This document shows, one piece after another, positions 63,223 to 64,000 of a DNA stretch of 64,000 nt (the stretch's first letter is position 1; the number at the start of each line of letters is the position of its first letter). This DNA is from Rhyzopertha dominica (Eukaryota > Arthropoda > Insecta > Coleoptera > Bostrichidae). The DNA lies in NCBI GenBank assembly GCA_025024175.1, contig QCXZ01000003.1:61026023-61090022 (forward strand), in the 5' to 3' direction. Under the pieces are notes generated by a model, which was not told where the DNA came from, did no database searches, and saw only the letters and a program-made list of their open reading frames with translations. The position numbers and the translations under genes were made by a program.

Positions 63223-63419
63223 CTGAAAAGCGCGCTTTATAATTAATTTACCAAGAGGACCGGAGGTCGTGTTAGTAGAAAGCAGCATAACAGAAAGAAA
63301 AGTGATTAAAAATGTAAAAGTTGCATTTATTCGATCACAATTACAACACACGACACANAAAAAATAAGTTACGTATTACTACTACTGAAGTGCACTGGGA
63401 GAGCACCAGTATGCAAGTA
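63223..63419. other. Intron and possible 3' UTR of a further lola exon
   Basis: A minus-strand AATAAA at 63326-63331 has no exon in the window to serve. If the array continues right, it may belong to a next exon whose 3' UTR is interrupted by the mariner. Confidence 0.35.
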
Positions 63420-64000
63420 CGAGGCATGTTTTTTAAGTAAGTACCGTTTTCCGATTCCGCCGCCGCAGCGCTACGGTCGGCGTTCCGCGCATGCGCGCTG
63501 GTTACCTACATCTCTTGTCTACGCACTGACGCCATTACAGTTTGATTCTTCATTGTATACATTGTTTACTGAGTGTTTAAGATGCCTCCGACAATCGTGA
63601 GTCCCGCCGATTGTGAAGTACGGACTGTTATACGATTTCTTAGTGCTAAAGGCGTAAAACCAATCTATATTCATCGTGAGATCTGTGAAGATTACGGACA
63701 AAACATTGTGAGTGATGGAATGGTAAGGAAATGGGTGAGAGCATTTAAAGATGGCCGCACAAATGTGCATGATGAAGAACAGAGTGGGCGTCCTTCGGTC
63801 GTTAATGAAGATTTGGTGCAGAAAGTGAACGAAAAGGTGAGAGAAAACAGACGCTTTACTATTTCATCATTGTGCGACTGCTTTCCTCAATATACTCGTA
63901 GTGTTTTGTATCGCATTGTGACCGAGAACTTGAATTACCGGAAATTGTGTTCACGTTGGGTTCCGAAAATGTTGACGGATTTGCACAAAACCCAACGTTT
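63420..64000 (+). mobile_element. mariner transposon, left part
   Basis: The left end CGAGGCATGTTTTTTAAGTA follows TA (63418-63419), as in many insect mariner inverted repeats. A GC-rich 5' UTR leads to the transposase gene. The right end is beyond the window. Confidence 0.85.
63582..64000 (+). CDS. mariner transposase, N-terminal part (runs off the window)
   Basis: It is open for 139 codons from ATG to the window edge without a stop. It shows the N-terminal helix-turn-helix typical of mariner transposases: early AKGVKPIYIHREICEDYG, then VRKWVRAFKDGRT, the conserved DEEQSGRPS link, and a second helix-turn-helix ending near RWVPKML. The catalytic DDD part would lie to the right. The intact frame suggests a young copy. 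Confidence 0.9.
   Translation, partial: MPPTIVSPADCEVRTVIRFLSAKGVKPIYIHREICEDYGQNIVSDGMVRKWVRAFKDGRTNVHDEEQSGRPSVVNEDLVQKVNEKVRENRRFTISSLCDCFPQYTRSVLYRIVTENLNYRKLCSRWVPKMLTDLHKTQR

Overview
The window is the 3' part of an insect lola (longitudinals lacking) locus, read on the minus strand. lola encodes BTB/POZ nuclear transcription factors that share 5' exons. Each isoform takes its DNA-binding end from one of many alternative last exons. The BTB and linker exons must lie to the right of base 64000. From right to left I find 54 apparently intact alternative last exons, 53 encoding zinc fingers and one a FLYWCH domain, plus two decayed ones. All 54 open behind a splice acceptor in the same phase: two bases complete a codon begun upstream. 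Most carry the Lola two-finger module, a CX2C-X12-HX4C finger joined by an ECGKEPQF-like linker to a C2H2 finger. Most have an AATAAA near or overlapping the stop. The genome is AT-rich and rich in mariner-type transposons, foldback MITEs, tRNA-derived repeats and Penelope-like DNA. This points to an insect with a medium or large genome; I cannot name the order safely.

Layout. 0.4-9.5 kb holds ten exons, including four paralogs at 5.5-7.7 kb, around a nested tRNA-repeat, MITE and ribozyme element at 1.5-2.95 kb. 9.8-13.0 kb is two Tc1/mariner-type elements, one with a LINE fragment inside. 13.3-20.4 kb holds nine exons and a second ribozyme element. 21.9-22.7 kb is a Penelope-like insertion. 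22.9-26.1 kb is a four-exon tandem duplication, followed by a pseudo-exon. 26.7-30.1 kb holds six exons. 30.2-33.8 kb has no exon and contains a transposase fossil. 33.8-36.1 kb has three exons, 36.4-38.4 kb two foldback elements, and 39.5-42.9 kb five exons and a pseudo-exon. 43-50 kb is mostly foldback elements with two exons. 50.5-58.99 kb holds eleven exons, and 61.9-63.2 kb the last four. A mariner runs off the right edge.

The exons do not work together as an operon. Each is a mutually exclusive end of the same protein, so the array is a menu of DNA-binding specificities. The notable extras are: a FLYWCH exon in the lola splice phase; an exon with a 55-base intron inside its first finger; a three-finger exon; at least three hammerhead-ribozyme-bearing families, one with covarying stem III; and evidence of exon birth (tandem copies) and death (pseudo-exons). 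Nothing here was tested against transcripts or databases.
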